A DNA stretch of 36,838 nucleotides from CAZYXZ01 sp964651395 (GCA_964651395.1 CAZYXZ010000026.1:1-36838), one strand, 5' to 3'. Numbered from the stretch's first letter, positions 16,207 to 24,332 are shown. The notes: generated by a model not told the origin, from the sequence alone. A program made the numbers and translations.

Positions 16207-16854
16207 TCAGCCGCTGAGGCCTAATGCCGTCATCCGGTCCGAGTGGTTGTCGGTGAGCCGGCCGAACATCCTCGCCACCTCGGCGAGGTCGCCCGCGCCG
16301 CCCAGCAGGTGGGCCAGCGCGTCCCGGCGTACGGCGACCTTCTGCGCCTGGAGCAGCGCCTCGCCGACGAGCCGGCGCGCCCAGAGAGCGAGCCGGCCGG
16401 CGACCGCCGGGTCCTCGTCGATCGCCGACCGGACCCGGTCGACCGCGAACTCGGCGTGTCCGGTGTCGGCGAGCACCTCGAGGACCAGGTCGCGGGTCTC
16501 GTCGTCGACGAAGGCCGCAACCTCCCGGTAGAAGTCCGCCGCGAGCCCGTCGCCCACGTAGGCCTTGATCAGCCCTTCCAGCCAGTCGGCCGGGGTGGTC
16601 GAGTCGTGGAACTCGTCGAGCGCCTCCACGAACGGCTCCATCGCGCTGGCCGGGTCGACGCCGAGCTTCTCCAGGTACGCCGTCAGCTGGCCGTAGTGCG
16701 CGAACTCCGCGGCGGCCATGCCGGCCAGCTCCGCCTTGTCCGCGATGGTGGGCGCCATCCGGGAGTCGGTGGCCATCCGCTCGAACGCGGTGAGCTCGCC
16801 GTACGCGAGCGCGCCGAGCAGGTCGATCACCGCCGCACGGTCGACCTCGGGCAA
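16207..16854 (-). CDS. Ferritin-like (MiaE-like) four-helix protein
   Basis: 215 residues of mostly helical sequence of the actinobacterial ferritin-like family that includes Rv3210c and resembles the tRNA hydroxylase MiaE. Candidate diiron ligands lie in GELTAFERM, AAAEFAHYGQL and TGHAEFAVDRVR, giving the E/EH spacing of a four-helix diiron fold. The substrate is unknown. The start is a TTG at 16854 (LPEVDRAAVIDLLG), chosen because GGGAGG lies 8 nt upstream and no ATG or GTG in frame precedes the first conserved helix with a ribosome site. It is divergent from the rhlE-type helicase across 187 bp holding a 21-bp palindrome. Confidence 0.82.
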   Translation of the reverse strand: MPEVDRAAVIDLLGALAYGELTAFERMATDSRMAPTIADKAELAGMAAAEFAHYGQLTAYLEKLGVDPASAMEPFVEALDEFHDSTTPADWLEGLIKAYVGDGLAADFYREVAAFVDDETRDLVLEVLADTGHAEFAVDRVRSAIDEDPAVAGRLALWARRLVGEALLQAQKVAVRRDALAHLLGGAGDLAEVARMFGRLTDNHSDRMTALGLSG

Positions 16855-16889
16855 CGGAGGAACCTCCCATGGTTTCGGGGGGCTCAAGG

Positions 16890-16895
16890 TACAGT
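16890..16895 (+). promoter_or_regulatory. Candidate -10 box upstream of the DEAD-box helicase
   Basis: TACAGT (TANNNT type) lies 15 bp before the 21-bp palindrome, so a transcript started here would begin just upstream of or within that palindrome. No good -35 is visible. The leader would be about 140 nt. Confidence 0.3.
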
Positions 16896-16910
16896 GGGGG
16901 CAGATCACAG

Positions 16911-16931
16911 CGCTGGTACGTCGTACCAGCG
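16911..16931. promoter_or_regulatory. Perfect 21-bp palindrome, operator candidate
   Basis: CGCTGGTACG, one central T, then CGTACCAGCG: ten perfectly paired bases on each side. It sits in the 187-bp region between the divergent ferritin-like and DEAD-box helicase genes. Size and single-base centre suit a dimeric regulator site more than a terminator, since no gene ends here. Confidence 0.6.
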
Positions 16932-17041
16932 TCGGGCGGCCTGGCTGACGGTCCGCTCGCCAACGCACCGGCACGCTCGTCGCCCCGTCCAGACACCACG
17001 GGTCGCTGGGGGCCGCCGGCCACCCGAGAGGCGCATCCATC

Positions 17042-18550
17042 CTGTCCACGAACACGTTCGCCGAGCTGGGCGCTGCCCCGGCCACCGTCGAGGCGCTCGA
17101 CGCCATGGGGATCACGTCCCCGTTCCCCGTCCAGGCCCTCACCATCCCCATCGCCCTCACCGGCGTCGACCTGATCGGCCAGGCCCGCACCGGCACCGGC
17201 AAGACCCTCGCCTTCGGCATCCCGGTCCTCGACAAGCTCGAGCTCCCCGGCTCCGCCGTGCAGGCGCTGGTCGTCGTACCGACCCGTGAGCTGTGCATCC
17301 AGGTCGCCAACGACATCGCCCGCGCCGGTTCCACCCGCGACGTCACCGTCACCGCGGTGTACGGCGGGCGTGCCTACGAGCCGCAGGTGCAGGCCCTGCA
17401 GAAGGGCGTCGACGTCGTCGTCGGCACGCCCGGCCGGCTGCTCGACCTGGCCCGCCAGGGCTACCTCCAGCTCGGCCAGGTCCGGACGCTGGTCCTCGAC
17501 GAGGCCGACGAGATGCTCGACCTGGGCTTCCTGCCCGACGTCGAGCGGATCCTGTCGCTCACGCCGGACGAGCGGCAGACGCTGCTGTTCAGCGCGACCA
17601 TGCCGGGCCCGATCCTGCTCCTGGCGCGGCGATTCATGCGCCAGCCGCTGCACATCCGGGCGGAGGACCCCGACGAGACCATGATGGTCCCGACGACCCA
17701 GCAGCACGTCTTCCGCGCGCACTCGATGGACAAGGACGAGATGCTCGCGCGCATCCTCCAGGCCACGGACCGCGGGCTCACGATGGTCTTCTGCCGCACC
17801 AAGCGCGGCTGCGACCGGGTCGGCGAGGAGCTGGTACGCCGGGGCTTCGCGGCCGGGGCGGTGCACGGCGACCGCCCGCAGGGCGCGCGCGAGCAGGTGC
17901 TGCGCGCGGTCCGCAGCGGGAAGATCGACGTCCTCGTCGCCACCGACGTGGCCGCGCGCGGCATCGACATCAGCGGCGTCACGCACGTCGTGAACTACCA
18001 GTGCCCCGAGGACGAGAAGACGTACGTGCACCGGATCGGGCGCACCGGCCGGGCCGGCGAGTCCGGCGTGGCGATCACCTTCGTCGACTGGGACGACCTG
18101 CCGCGCTGGGCGGACATCAACAAGGCGCTCGAGCTGCCGTTCCCCGAGCCGCCGGAGACCTACTCGACCTCCGCCTGGTTCTACGAGGCGCTCGACATCC
18201 CCAAGTCCGCCACCGGCACGCTCCCCCGCTCGCAGCGCACGCGCGCCGGGCTCGGCGCCGAGGCGATCGAGGACATCGGCGACACCGGCACGCGGCGGGC
18301 CCGCAGCTCCGGCCCCGCTCACACCGGGCGCAGCGCCCGTCCGGCCGGCGGCTCGCACGCCGAGCCGCACGCCCCACGGCCGCGCCAGCGCACCCGCCGT
18401 ACCGGCGAGGGCGCGGCGGCCAAGCCGGCTCCGGAGAAGGCACCTGCCGCGGCCGGTACCGGCGAGGGCGGGGCACCACGCAAGCGCCGGCGCCGTCGCG
18501 GCGGCTCCCGGGGATCGGGTGCGTCGCCGGTCGGCGGCGTCGAGGGCTAA
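17042..18550 (+). CDS. rhlE: DEAD-box RNA helicase, RhlE type
   Basis: ATP-dependent RNA helicase. All core motifs are present: Q motif GITSPFPVQ, Walker A ARTGTGKT, PTREL, GTPGRLLD, VLDEADEMLD, FSATMP, ATDVAARGID and HRIGRTGRAG. A basic, Gly/Arg/Ala-rich tail of about 110 residues ends in RKRRRRRGGSRGSG and likely binds RNA. The start is uncertain: the conserved segment TFAELGAAPATVEALDAM lies upstream of the first ATG (17105), but the frame has no ATG, GTG or TTG there. I place the start at CTG 17042, 10 nt after GAGAGG; ATC 17039 is an alternative, and a sequence error is possible. It is syntenic with mycobacterial rhlE (Rv3211). Confidence 0.92.
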   Translation: MSTNTFAELGAAPATVEALDAMGITSPFPVQALTIPIALTGVDLIGQARTGTGKTLAFGIPVLDKLELPGSAVQALVVVPTRELCIQVANDIARAGSTRDVTVTAVYGGRAYEPQVQALQKGVDVVVGTPGRLLDLARQGYLQLGQVRTLVLDEADEMLDLGFLPDVERILSLTPDERQTLLFSATMPGPILLLARRFMRQPLHIRAEDPDETMMVPTTQQHVFRAHSMDKDEMLARILQATDRGLTMVFCRTKRGCDRVGEELVRRGFAAGAVHGDRPQGAREQVLRAVRSGKIDVLVATDVAARGIDISGVTHVVNYQCPEDEKTYVHRIGRTGRAGESGVAITFVDWDDLPRWADINKALELPFPEPPETYSTSAWFYEALDIPKSATGTLPRSQRTRAGLGAEAIEDIGDTGTRRARSSGPAHTGRSARPAGGSHAEPHAPRPRQRTRRTGEGAAAKPAPEKAPAAAGTGEGGAPRKRRRRRGGSRGSGASPVGGVEG

Positions 18551-18589
18551 TCTCCACATCTCCCCAAGTGGATCGGTACGGAGGAGCAC

Positions 18590-19033
18590 GTGGTACTGCG
18601 CAAGGTGGGCAACAGCAAGACCGGCGAGAACAGCGACGATCTCGAGTCGTGGCTGGCCGCCCTGTCCGGCTGCCCGCCGATCAGCCACACCGCGCTGGCG
18701 CGCTGCCGCAACGCGGTGCACGGAGACGAGCAGCCCACCTGGTTCTTCGTCGAGGGTGACCCGCAGGGCGGCATCGCCCGCCGTCGCTGCCTGGCCTGCG
18801 GCGTCGTGCATCACCTGCTCGACTCGGCCAACCAGTGGACGCACCCGCCGATGCGCGTCTGCGGCAGCTGCGGTCAGTCGATGTTCGAGCTGGCCGTGGG
18901 GATGCACATCGAGAACGGACTGGTCACGTGGATCGCGGTGGGCGTTCGCTGCGTGGGCTGCGGCCTGCTCGAGGGCCTGACCGACATGCGCGTGCCGAGC
19001 CTGTCGATCCCCGAAGTAGCCGACGCGATCTAG
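18590..19033 (+). CDS. Zinc-ribbon hypothetical protein, 147 aa
   Basis: Starts at GTG 18590 after a strong GGAGGAG. Three Cys pairs are present: RRCLACGVVH, RVCGSCGQS and VRCVGCGLLEG; the first two with a following His-rich VVHH look like metal-binding knuckles. The rest contains DDLESWLAALSGCPPISHTALARCRNAVHG and a C-terminal PSLSIPEVADAI. It lies 39 bp after rhlE on the same strand, so co-transcription is likely, suggesting an RNA-linked role, which is inference only. No named family recognised. Confidence 0.8.
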   Translation: MVLRKVGNSKTGENSDDLESWLAALSGCPPISHTALARCRNAVHGDEQPTWFFVEGDPQGGIARRRCLACGVVHHLLDSANQWTHPPMRVCGSCGQSMFELAVGMHIENGLVTWIAVGVRCVGCGLLEGLTDMRVPSLSIPEVADAI

Positions 19034-19081
19034 ATTCCCGGCGCGGGCACCCAAGCCCGGCGGCCGTCCGCTACGGCTGCG

Positions 19082-19405
19082 TCAGAGCCTGACGTGCAGC
19101 TTCACCCAGGTACGCCGACCGCAGGCCGGGCACTTGAGCCACGACGACGCACCCTTCTTGAGCAGCGGCAGGTGCACGCTCGGGAACGAGGCGCGCAACA
19201 GCTGCGTCGGCGTGAGCACCGACTCCTTGCCGCAGGACGAGCACTCGACCGCGACCGCACCGAAGGCCGGCGGCGTCGAGGTCTGGCTGAACAGCGCGCG
19301 CTTGCCGTCGGCGTCGATCGACTCCGGCGGCGCCATCTCGCGCGCGTCGACGTCGTCGGCGGTCCGCGGGCGCACGCGGTCGAAGGTGTTCTTGCGCGCG
19401 GTCAC
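19082..19405 (-). CDS. Zinc-ribbon hypothetical protein, 107 aa
   Basis: Starts at GTG 19405, which overlaps the ParA stop as GTGA, so it was built as the second gene of a ParA operon. The N-terminal half is polar (TARKNTFDRVRPRTADDVDAREM). The C-terminal half has two Cys knuckles, CSSCGKE and CPACGRR, about 40 residues apart, forming a likely zinc ribbon around SVLTPTQLLRASFPSVHLPL. This is a recurrent actinobacterial neighbour of the ParA-like gene with unknown function. If the ParA stop codon is real, this gene would lose its coupling. Confidence 0.75.
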   Translation of the reverse strand: MTARKNTFDRVRPRTADDVDAREMAPPESIDADGKRALFSQTSTPPAFGAVAVECSSCGKESVLTPTQLLRASFPSVHLPLLKKGASSWLKCPACGRRTWVKLHVRL

Positions 19406-20205
19406 GGGGCGGTCGACTCCACCGGCGCGTCGAGCACGATGACCGACTCTCCGGCCTCCGGCTCGACCGGCAGCCCGACGAGACGCCGGGCCAGCTCCCG
19501 GTAGGCCCGCGCGCCCGGCGTCCGGGACGCGGTGGAGAGGATGGACCGGCCGGCGGCCGGCGCCTCCGCGAAGCGCACCGACTTGGTGATCGCCGGCTAG
19601 CGACCGGACACGTCCGCGAGCACCTCGCGCGAGTGCGTCGTGCGCGCGTCGAACAGCGTCGGCAGTACGCCGAGCACCACGAGACCGCGGTTGCAGAGCC
19701 GCTGCACGTCGCGCACGGTGTCGAGCAGCTGGCCCACCCCGCGGTGGCTCAACGTCTCGCACTGGAGCGGGATGAGCACCTCGCCCGCGGCGGTCAGGCC
19801 GTTGATGGTGAGGACGCCGAGCGACGGCGGGCAGTCGAGCAGGACCTCGTCGTACTCGCCGTCGAGGTCCTCGAGCGCGGCGCGCAGCGCGTACTCGCGA
19901 CCGGTCTTGGTCAGCAGCACGGCCTCGCTGCCGGCCAGCTCGATGTTCGACGGCAGCACGTCCGGGCCGTCCGCGGTCTTCTGGAGGGCCATGTTCGCGG
20001 ACACGCGCCCGAGCAGCACGTCGTGGATCGAGATCTCCAGGCTCTCCGGGTCCAGACCGAGGGAGAACGTCAGACAGGCCTGCGGGTCGAGGTCGACGAC
20101 GAGGACGCGGCGGCCCAGGTCGGACAGCGCGGCACCCAGGGAGGCCACGGTGGTGGTCTTGGCGACGCCGCCCTTCTGGTTGGCGACAGCGATCGTGCGG
20201 GCCAC
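19402..20205 (-). pseudogene. ParA/Soj-like ATPase broken by an in-frame stop
   Basis: Deviant Walker A ATPase of the ParA family, starting at GTG 20205 (VARTIAVANQKGGVAKTTT), with VLVVDLDPQACLTFSLG (Walker A' region) and DEVLLDCPPSLG. After residue 202 (REVLADVSGR) a TAG occurs at 19599-19597. The same frame then continues cleanly as PAITKSVRFAEAPAAGRS through AYRELARRLVGLPVE to a TGA at 19402-19404. Family members usually carry about 5-10 extra residues between ADVS-R and the P-I-KS-RFAEAP motif, so the stop looks like a small deletion joining TA to GCCGG. It could be a real mutation or a consensus error. It corresponds in context to Rv3213c next to rhlE, and is not the chromosomal parAB operon. 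Confidence 0.8.
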
Positions 20206-20272
20206 GAGGGAGGGTCTCCGTACGTCGGGGGCGGTCGCGGCCAGTGTCCCGCCGCCCCCCGAGCACAGCAAC

Positions 20273-20300
20273 CTGACCCCGGTGTCAGGGTGGTTAATCT
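20273..20300 (+). promoter_or_regulatory. Promoter for leaderless hydrolase mRNA
   Basis: CTGACC (20273-20278), a 16-nt spacer and TAATCT (20295-20300) form a sigma-70-like promoter. ATG 20309 is 8 nt after the -10, with no Shine-Dalgarno, so transcription likely starts at the start codon. Confidence 0.5.
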
Positions 20301-20308
20301 CTCGTGTC

Positions 20309-21160
20309 ATGAGCCGCCTGGCGCAGCCGCTGTCGCTCCCTGTGCACACGCTGGCACTCAGCGAGACGACCCTGGCCTACGTCGACCAGGACGGGCCGGG
20401 CCTCCCGGCGGTCTTCGTGCCCGGCTACACGGGCAGCAAGGAGGACTTCGGCCCGCTCTTCCCGCTCCTCACCGAGCACCGGCTGGTCGCCCTCGACCAG
20501 CGCGGTCAGTACCGCTCGACCGGGCCGACCGACCCGGCCGGCTACACCGTGGCCGTGCTCGCCGAGGACCTCGCTGGCCTGTGCCGGCACGTCGGCACAC
20601 CCGTGCACCTGGTCGGGCACAGCTTCGGGGGACTGGTCGCGCGCGCGGCGGTCATCGCCGACCCGTCGCTGGTCGCCTCGCTGACGCTGCTCGACTCCGG
20701 GCCGGCGGCCCTCGGCGGCGTCCGCGCGGTGCACATGGAACTCATGCGGCCGCTGCTCCTCGACGGCGGCCTGCCCGCGGTGCTCGAGGCCCAGCGCGCG
20801 CTGTCGGCGATGGATCCGACGTTCGAGCTGCCGCCCGCACCGGTCGTCGAGTTCCTGGAGGAACGGCTGCTCTCGTCGACGGAGGCCGGGCTGGTCGGCA
20901 TGGGCGAGGCCATCCTCACCGAGCCGGACCGGGTCGACGAGCTGGCGCGCACCGGCGTACGGATCCTGGTCGCCTACGGCGCCGGGGACGACGCGTGGTC
21001 GCCGGAGGAGCAGCAGGCGATGGCCGAACGACTCGGCGCCGAGCGGGTCGTCATCGAAGGCGCCCGGCACTCCCCCGCCGTCGAGGCGCCTGCTGCGACC
21101 GCGGACGCGCTCCGCGCCTTCTGGGCGGCTACTCCGGGGGCAGCTGCGCCACGAACGTGA
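20309..21160 (+). CDS. Alpha/beta-fold hydrolase
   Basis: 283 residues. Oxyanion segment VPGYTGSKEDFGP at about 38-50, DQRGQYRSTGP (the aspartate-turn typical of the family), nucleophile elbow GHSFGG with Ser105, acid in AYGAGDDAWSPEEQ and catalytic His in GARHSPAVEAP. The triad is complete. The substrate is unknown; the architecture suits an esterase, proline iminopeptidase or haloperoxidase-type enzyme. ATG 20309 is leaderless by promoter position. It is divergent from the ParA-like gene, and the last 32 bp overlap the convergent DUF6941 gene. Confidence 0.9.
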   Translation: MSRLAQPLSLPVHTLALSETTLAYVDQDGPGLPAVFVPGYTGSKEDFGPLFPLLTEHRLVALDQRGQYRSTGPTDPAGYTVAVLAEDLAGLCRHVGTPVHLVGHSFGGLVARAAVIADPSLVASLTLLDSGPAALGGVRAVHMELMRPLLLDGGLPAVLEAQRALSAMDPTFELPPAPVVEFLEERLLSSTEAGLVGMGEAILTEPDRVDELARTGVRILVAYGAGDDAWSPEEQQAMAERLGAERVVIEGARHSPAVEAPAATADALRAFWAATPGAAAPRT

Positions 21161-21530
21161 GGCTCTCGCGGTGCACGCCGTCGACGAGCACCTCGACGCT
21201 GTGCGTCCCGGGTTTGAGCAGCGGGACGTCCTTGAGCGACAGCGGCAGCGGTACGGCGAACTCCTCGCCCGGCTCCAGCGTGCCGACCAGGCCGCTGAAG
21301 GTGAGCGAGCGTTCGGCGACGCGCACCCCGTCGGCGTCCTGGACGATCACCGACACCTCGTGCTCCCGGCCGGCCTCGGTGGGGTGCACCGACAGGTGCA
21401 GCGCCAGGTCGACCTGCATCGGCGCAGGGAACTCGGCGCGGGTCAGCCGGGTGACGCCGCCGCCCAGGACGTGCAGCAACCCCTCGCGCGCGGTGACGGC
21501 GTCGCACAGGAGCACACAGGTGATCCGCAT
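21129..21530 (-). CDS. DUF6941 family protein
   Basis: 133 residues with the family opening MRITCVLLCDAVTAREGLLHVLGGG and a beta-rich remainder: VDLALHLSVHPTEAGREHEV, LPLSLKDVPLLKPGTHSVEVLVDG. The pattern suggests an immunoglobulin-like all-beta fold, cytosolic. Function unknown. ATG 21530 follows a TAGGGT box by 7 nt, consistent with a leaderless message. It is divergent from the DUF2236 gene with only 18 bp between start codons. Confidence 0.82.
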   Translation of the reverse strand: MRITCVLLCDAVTAREGLLHVLGGGVTRLTRAEFPAPMQVDLALHLSVHPTEAGREHEVSVIVQDADGVRVAERSLTFSGLVGTLEPGEEFAVPLPLSLKDVPLLKPGTHSVEVLVDGVHRESLTFVAQLPPE

Positions 21531-21548
21531 GCGTGCAACCCTAACGAG

Positions 21549-22459
21549 GTGACCGACAACGGGTTGTTCGGGCCGGACAGCGTGACCTGGCGCATCCACT
21601 CCGACCCCAGCATGCTGCTCGGCGGTCTGCGCGCCCTGTATCTCCAGGCGCTGCACCCCTCCGCGATGGCCGGGGTCTCGGACCACTCCGGCTTCCGCGA
21701 CGACCCGTGGGGCCGGTTCTTCCGCACGGTCAGCTACGTGACCACGNNNNNNNNNNCGCCTTCGGCACCACGGCCGCCGCCAAGCGCGCGGGTGCCCGGG
21801 TGCGCGGCGTGCACCGCGGGCTGGACGGCATGGACGAGCTCGGCCAGTACTATCGCGTCGAAGACCCGCACCTGCTGCGCTGGGTGCACTGCTGCGAGGT
21901 CGACTCGTTCCTCACGGCGTACCAGCGGGCCGGCGGGCGGCTGTCCGCGACCGACGCCGACCGCTACCTCGACGAGCAGTCGCGCGGCGCCGAGCTGGTC
22001 GGGCTGCGCGCCGACCAGGTGCCCCGCAGCACCGACGAGATGCGCGACTTCTTCATGGTGATGCGCCCGGAGCTGTACCTGTCGCGGGCGGCGCGCGAGG
22101 CGGCGAGGGTCGTCCTCGCACCGCCGATGCCGACGCTCGCGACACCGCTCAAGCCGGCCTGGGCCGGCATCGCCGTCGCGGCGTTCGGCCTGTTGCCGCG
22201 GTGGGCGCGCCGGCTCTACCGCATGCCCGCGCTGCCGACCACCGACCTGGCCGCCACCGTGTTCGCCACGACGGCCCGCCGGTCGCTGCTGCTGATCCCG
22301 GCCGGGGTCCGCGAGGCGCCGCCGGTGCGCGAGGCGCGGGCCCGTGCGGCGGCTCAGCCGCCGAGCGCGGCCAGCCGTGCGGCGGCGGCGTGGAGCGTCT
22401 CCAGCCGCTTGGGGAACGCGAAACGGATCTTGTCCGCACCGCGGGACGCGTCGGCGTAG
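21549..22459 (+). CDS. MpaB/DUF2236 oxygenase-like protein, interrupted by gap
   Basis: Starts at GTG 21549 (VTDNGLFGPDSVTWRIHSDP). The family motifs are present on both sides of the N run: LLGGLRALYLQALHPSAMAGV and FRTVSYVTT before, AFGTTAAAKRAGARVRGVHR and LLRWVHCCEVDSFLTAYQR after. Relatives include the latex-clearing protein-like haem oxygenases of DUF2236. SYVTT and AFGTT adjoin almost directly in relatives, so little sequence is missing; the frame requires a true gap length of 3k+2, for example 2 or 5 nt. The last 106 bp overlap the convergent aminotransferase gene and read as low-complexity Ala/Arg, which may not be native C-terminus. Confidence 0.85.
21747..21756. other. Assembly gap (10 N)
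   Basis: Ten N inside the DUF2236 gene. Reading frames on the two sides differ when counted across ten bases, so the true length is not ten. Conserved motifs suggest only a few bases are missing. Confidence 0.95.
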
Positions 22460-23520
22460 AAGCTCGACCCCGGTACGGCGGCCACGCCCACCTCGGTGAT
22501 CAGCCGCCGCGCGAACGCGACGTCGTCCCGGCCCGGGTCGAGCGCGCTGGTGTCGCACATCACGTAGTAGGCGCCGTCCGGGCGCCGCAGCCCGAAGCCC
22601 GCCTTCTCCAGCACGTCGCAGAGCAGGTCACGCCGCTCGAGGTAGTCGGTGGCGAGGTGCTCGTAGTACTCCGGGGGAAGCTCCATCGCCGCGGCCCCGG
22701 CTTCCTGGAGCGGCGCTGCCGCGCCCACGGTGAGGAAGTCGTGCACCTTGCGGATCGCATTGGTCGCCCACGGCGGCGCGATGGTCCAGCCGACCCGCCA
22801 GCCGGTGACGGCGTACGTCTTGGACATCGCGTTGATCGTGACCGTGCGGTCCTCGAGGCCGGGCACGCGCGCCGGCGGGACGTGCCCCCCGGGCCCGAGG
22901 TAGTGGATGTGCTCGTAGATCTCGTCGGTGAGGACCAGGACGTCGTGACGCTGACACAGCTCGCTGATCAGCTCGAGCTCGGCCCGGGTGAACACCTTCC
23001 CGGTCGGGTTGTGCGGCGTGTTCACGACAATGGCGCGCGTCCGGTCGCTGAACGCCGCGCGAAGCTCGGCCTCGTCGATCGACCAGTCCGGCTCGTGCAA
23101 CGTCACGTACCGCGGCACTGCGCCGGAGAGGATGGCGTCGGGCCCGTAGTTCTCGTAGAACGGCTCGAAGACGATCACCTCCTCGCCGGGGTCCACGAGG
23201 GCGAGGCAGGCGGCGATCATCGCCTCGGTCGAGCCGCAGGTGACGCAGATCTCGGTCTCCGGGTTCACCGCCCAGCCGGGGTACGTGCGCTCGGTCTTCG
23301 CCGCGATGGCGTCGCGGAAGCGCTTGGCGCCCCACGTGATGGCGTACTGGTTGACGTCGGCGTCGATGGCCGCCTTCGCCGCGACCTTGATCTGGTCGGG
23401 GCACGGGAAGTCCGGGAAGCCCTGCGCCAGGTTGATGCCGTCGTGCTGGATACACAGGCGGGTCATCTCGCGGATGACCGACTCGGTGAAGCTGTCCGCC
23501 TTCGCGCTGACCCTCGTCAC
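22354..23520 (-). CDS. PLP-dependent class I/II aminotransferase
   Basis: 388 residues, fold-type I. The N-terminus has INLAQGFPDFPCPD, followed by NQYAITWGAKRFRDAI, TCGSTEAMIAA, NTPHNPTGKVF, TDEIYEHIHY and the pyridoxal Lys234 in NAMSKTYAVTGWRVGW, with RFAFPKRLETL containing the substrate Arg. This resembles kynurenine/glutamine transaminase and succinyldiaminopimelate aminotransferase (DapC)-type enzymes; sequence alone does not choose. GTG 23520 overlaps the upstream nuclease stop (GTGA) with GGAGG upstream, so it is the third gene of the PHP - nuclease - aminotransferase operon. Confidence 0.94.
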   Translation of the reverse strand: MTRVSAKADSFTESVIREMTRLCIQHDGINLAQGFPDFPCPDQIKVAAKAAIDADVNQYAITWGAKRFRDAIAAKTERTYPGWAVNPETEICVTCGSTEAMIAACLALVDPGEEVIVFEPFYENYGPDAILSGAVPRYVTLHEPDWSIDEAELRAAFSDRTRAIVVNTPHNPTGKVFTRAELELISELCQRHDVLVLTDEIYEHIHYLGPGGHVPPARVPGLEDRTVTINAMSKTYAVTGWRVGWTIAPPWATNAIRKVHDFLTVGAAAPLQEAGAAAMELPPEYYEHLATDYLERRDLLCDVLEKAGFGLRRPDGAYYVMCDTSALDPGRDDVAFARRLITEVGVAAVPGSSFYADASRGADKIRFAFPKRLETLHAAAARLAALGG

Positions 23521-24332
23521 ACTGCCTCCGGAAACGCTGCGTCGAGTCCTGCCCACGGTTCCTTCGGCTGCGCGGCGGACCTCCCCTCCTCGCACACCCG
23601 GAGGAAGTCGCACCACTCGCAGAGGGCGCCCGGCCGGGCCGGGTAGTCGCGGGCGTCGCGCAGCTCGGTCGTCAGGTCCGCGGCCCGGTCCAGCTGGCGC
23701 TCGAGCGTTTCCGGCGTGTACTCGTGCGAGACCACCTCGCCGGTCGGCAGATGGTGCAGCTCGACCTTGAGGCACGGCCGCCGCAGCCACCGCGCGACGG
23801 CCGCCGCATACACCGCGAGTGCGAGTACGCCGCGCGCGCCGTCGTCGCCGGGCGGGCGCCGCCCGGTCTTGTAGTCGACGACCACGAGCTCGCCGTCGCG
23901 GTCGTCGACGCGGTCGATTCGGCCTTCGAGCGCGGCCGGGTCGTGGCGCACACTGACCGTCCACTCGACGCGCAGCGGGTCGAAGTCGGGATCGAGGTCG
24001 GCGACGTAGCGGGCCACCATCGCCCCGGCCCGGTCACGGTGCTGCCCGGCCTGCGCCGCGTCGCGGTAGCCGTCGCCGACCCAGTTGCGGTCGACCAGGG
24101 CCTGCGCGGCCTCCGGGCGTCGCTCGTGCCGCGCCAGGCTGAACCACTGCTTGAGAGCGGTGTGCACGCTGCTGCCGAAGGAGTTGTGCGCCCAAGCCGG
24201 GCCCTTCGGCGGTGCCGGCCGGTCGACGTAGGCCATGCGGTAGCGCTTGGGGCAGTCCTGCCAGGTGCCGAGCTTGGCCGGCGAGACCTTCACCAGCCGC
24301 TGCGGCATGCCCTCCAGCGGGAGCTCGGTCAT
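23517..24332 (-). CDS. RecB-like PD-(D/E)XK nuclease with Fe-S cluster motif
   Basis: 271 residues. The nuclease core is H57 (SVHTAL), D140 (GRIDRVD), and D153-x-K155 (VDYKTG). Four cysteines bracket the domain: C27 (WQDCPKRY) and C238, C241 and C247 (CEWCDFLRVC), the iron-sulphur staple seen in AddB, AdnA/B and Cas4 nucleases. No helicase motifs are present, so it is a stand-alone exonuclease-type domain of RecB family. ATG 24332 overlaps the PHP gene stop (ATGA). The partner protein, if any, is not in this window; the AdnA-like helicase is over 20 kb away. Confidence 0.92.
   Translation of the reverse strand: MTELPLEGMPQRLVKVSPAKLGTWQDCPKRYRMAYVDRPAPPKGPAWAHNSFGSSVHTALKQWFSLARHERRPEAAQALVDRNWVGDGYRDAAQAGQHRDRAGAMVARYVADLDPDFDPLRVEWTVSVRHDPAALEGRIDRVDDRDGELVVVDYKTGRRPPGDDGARGVLALAVYAAAVARWLRRPCLKVELHHLPTGEVVSHEYTPETLERQLDRAADLTTELRDARDYPARPGALCEWCDFLRVCEEGRSAAQPKEPWAGLDAAFPEAV

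Noticed and set aside
17105..17107. ATG as start of the DEAD-box helicase
   Set aside because: It would delete the conserved N-terminal helix and the Phe of the Q motif region, and has no ribosome site.
16199..19054. Very long minus-strand open frame of about 950 codons
   Set aside because: It is the antisense shadow of the ferritin-like, RhlE and zinc-ribbon genes, which carry clear motifs and ribosome sites; high GC leaves few stops.
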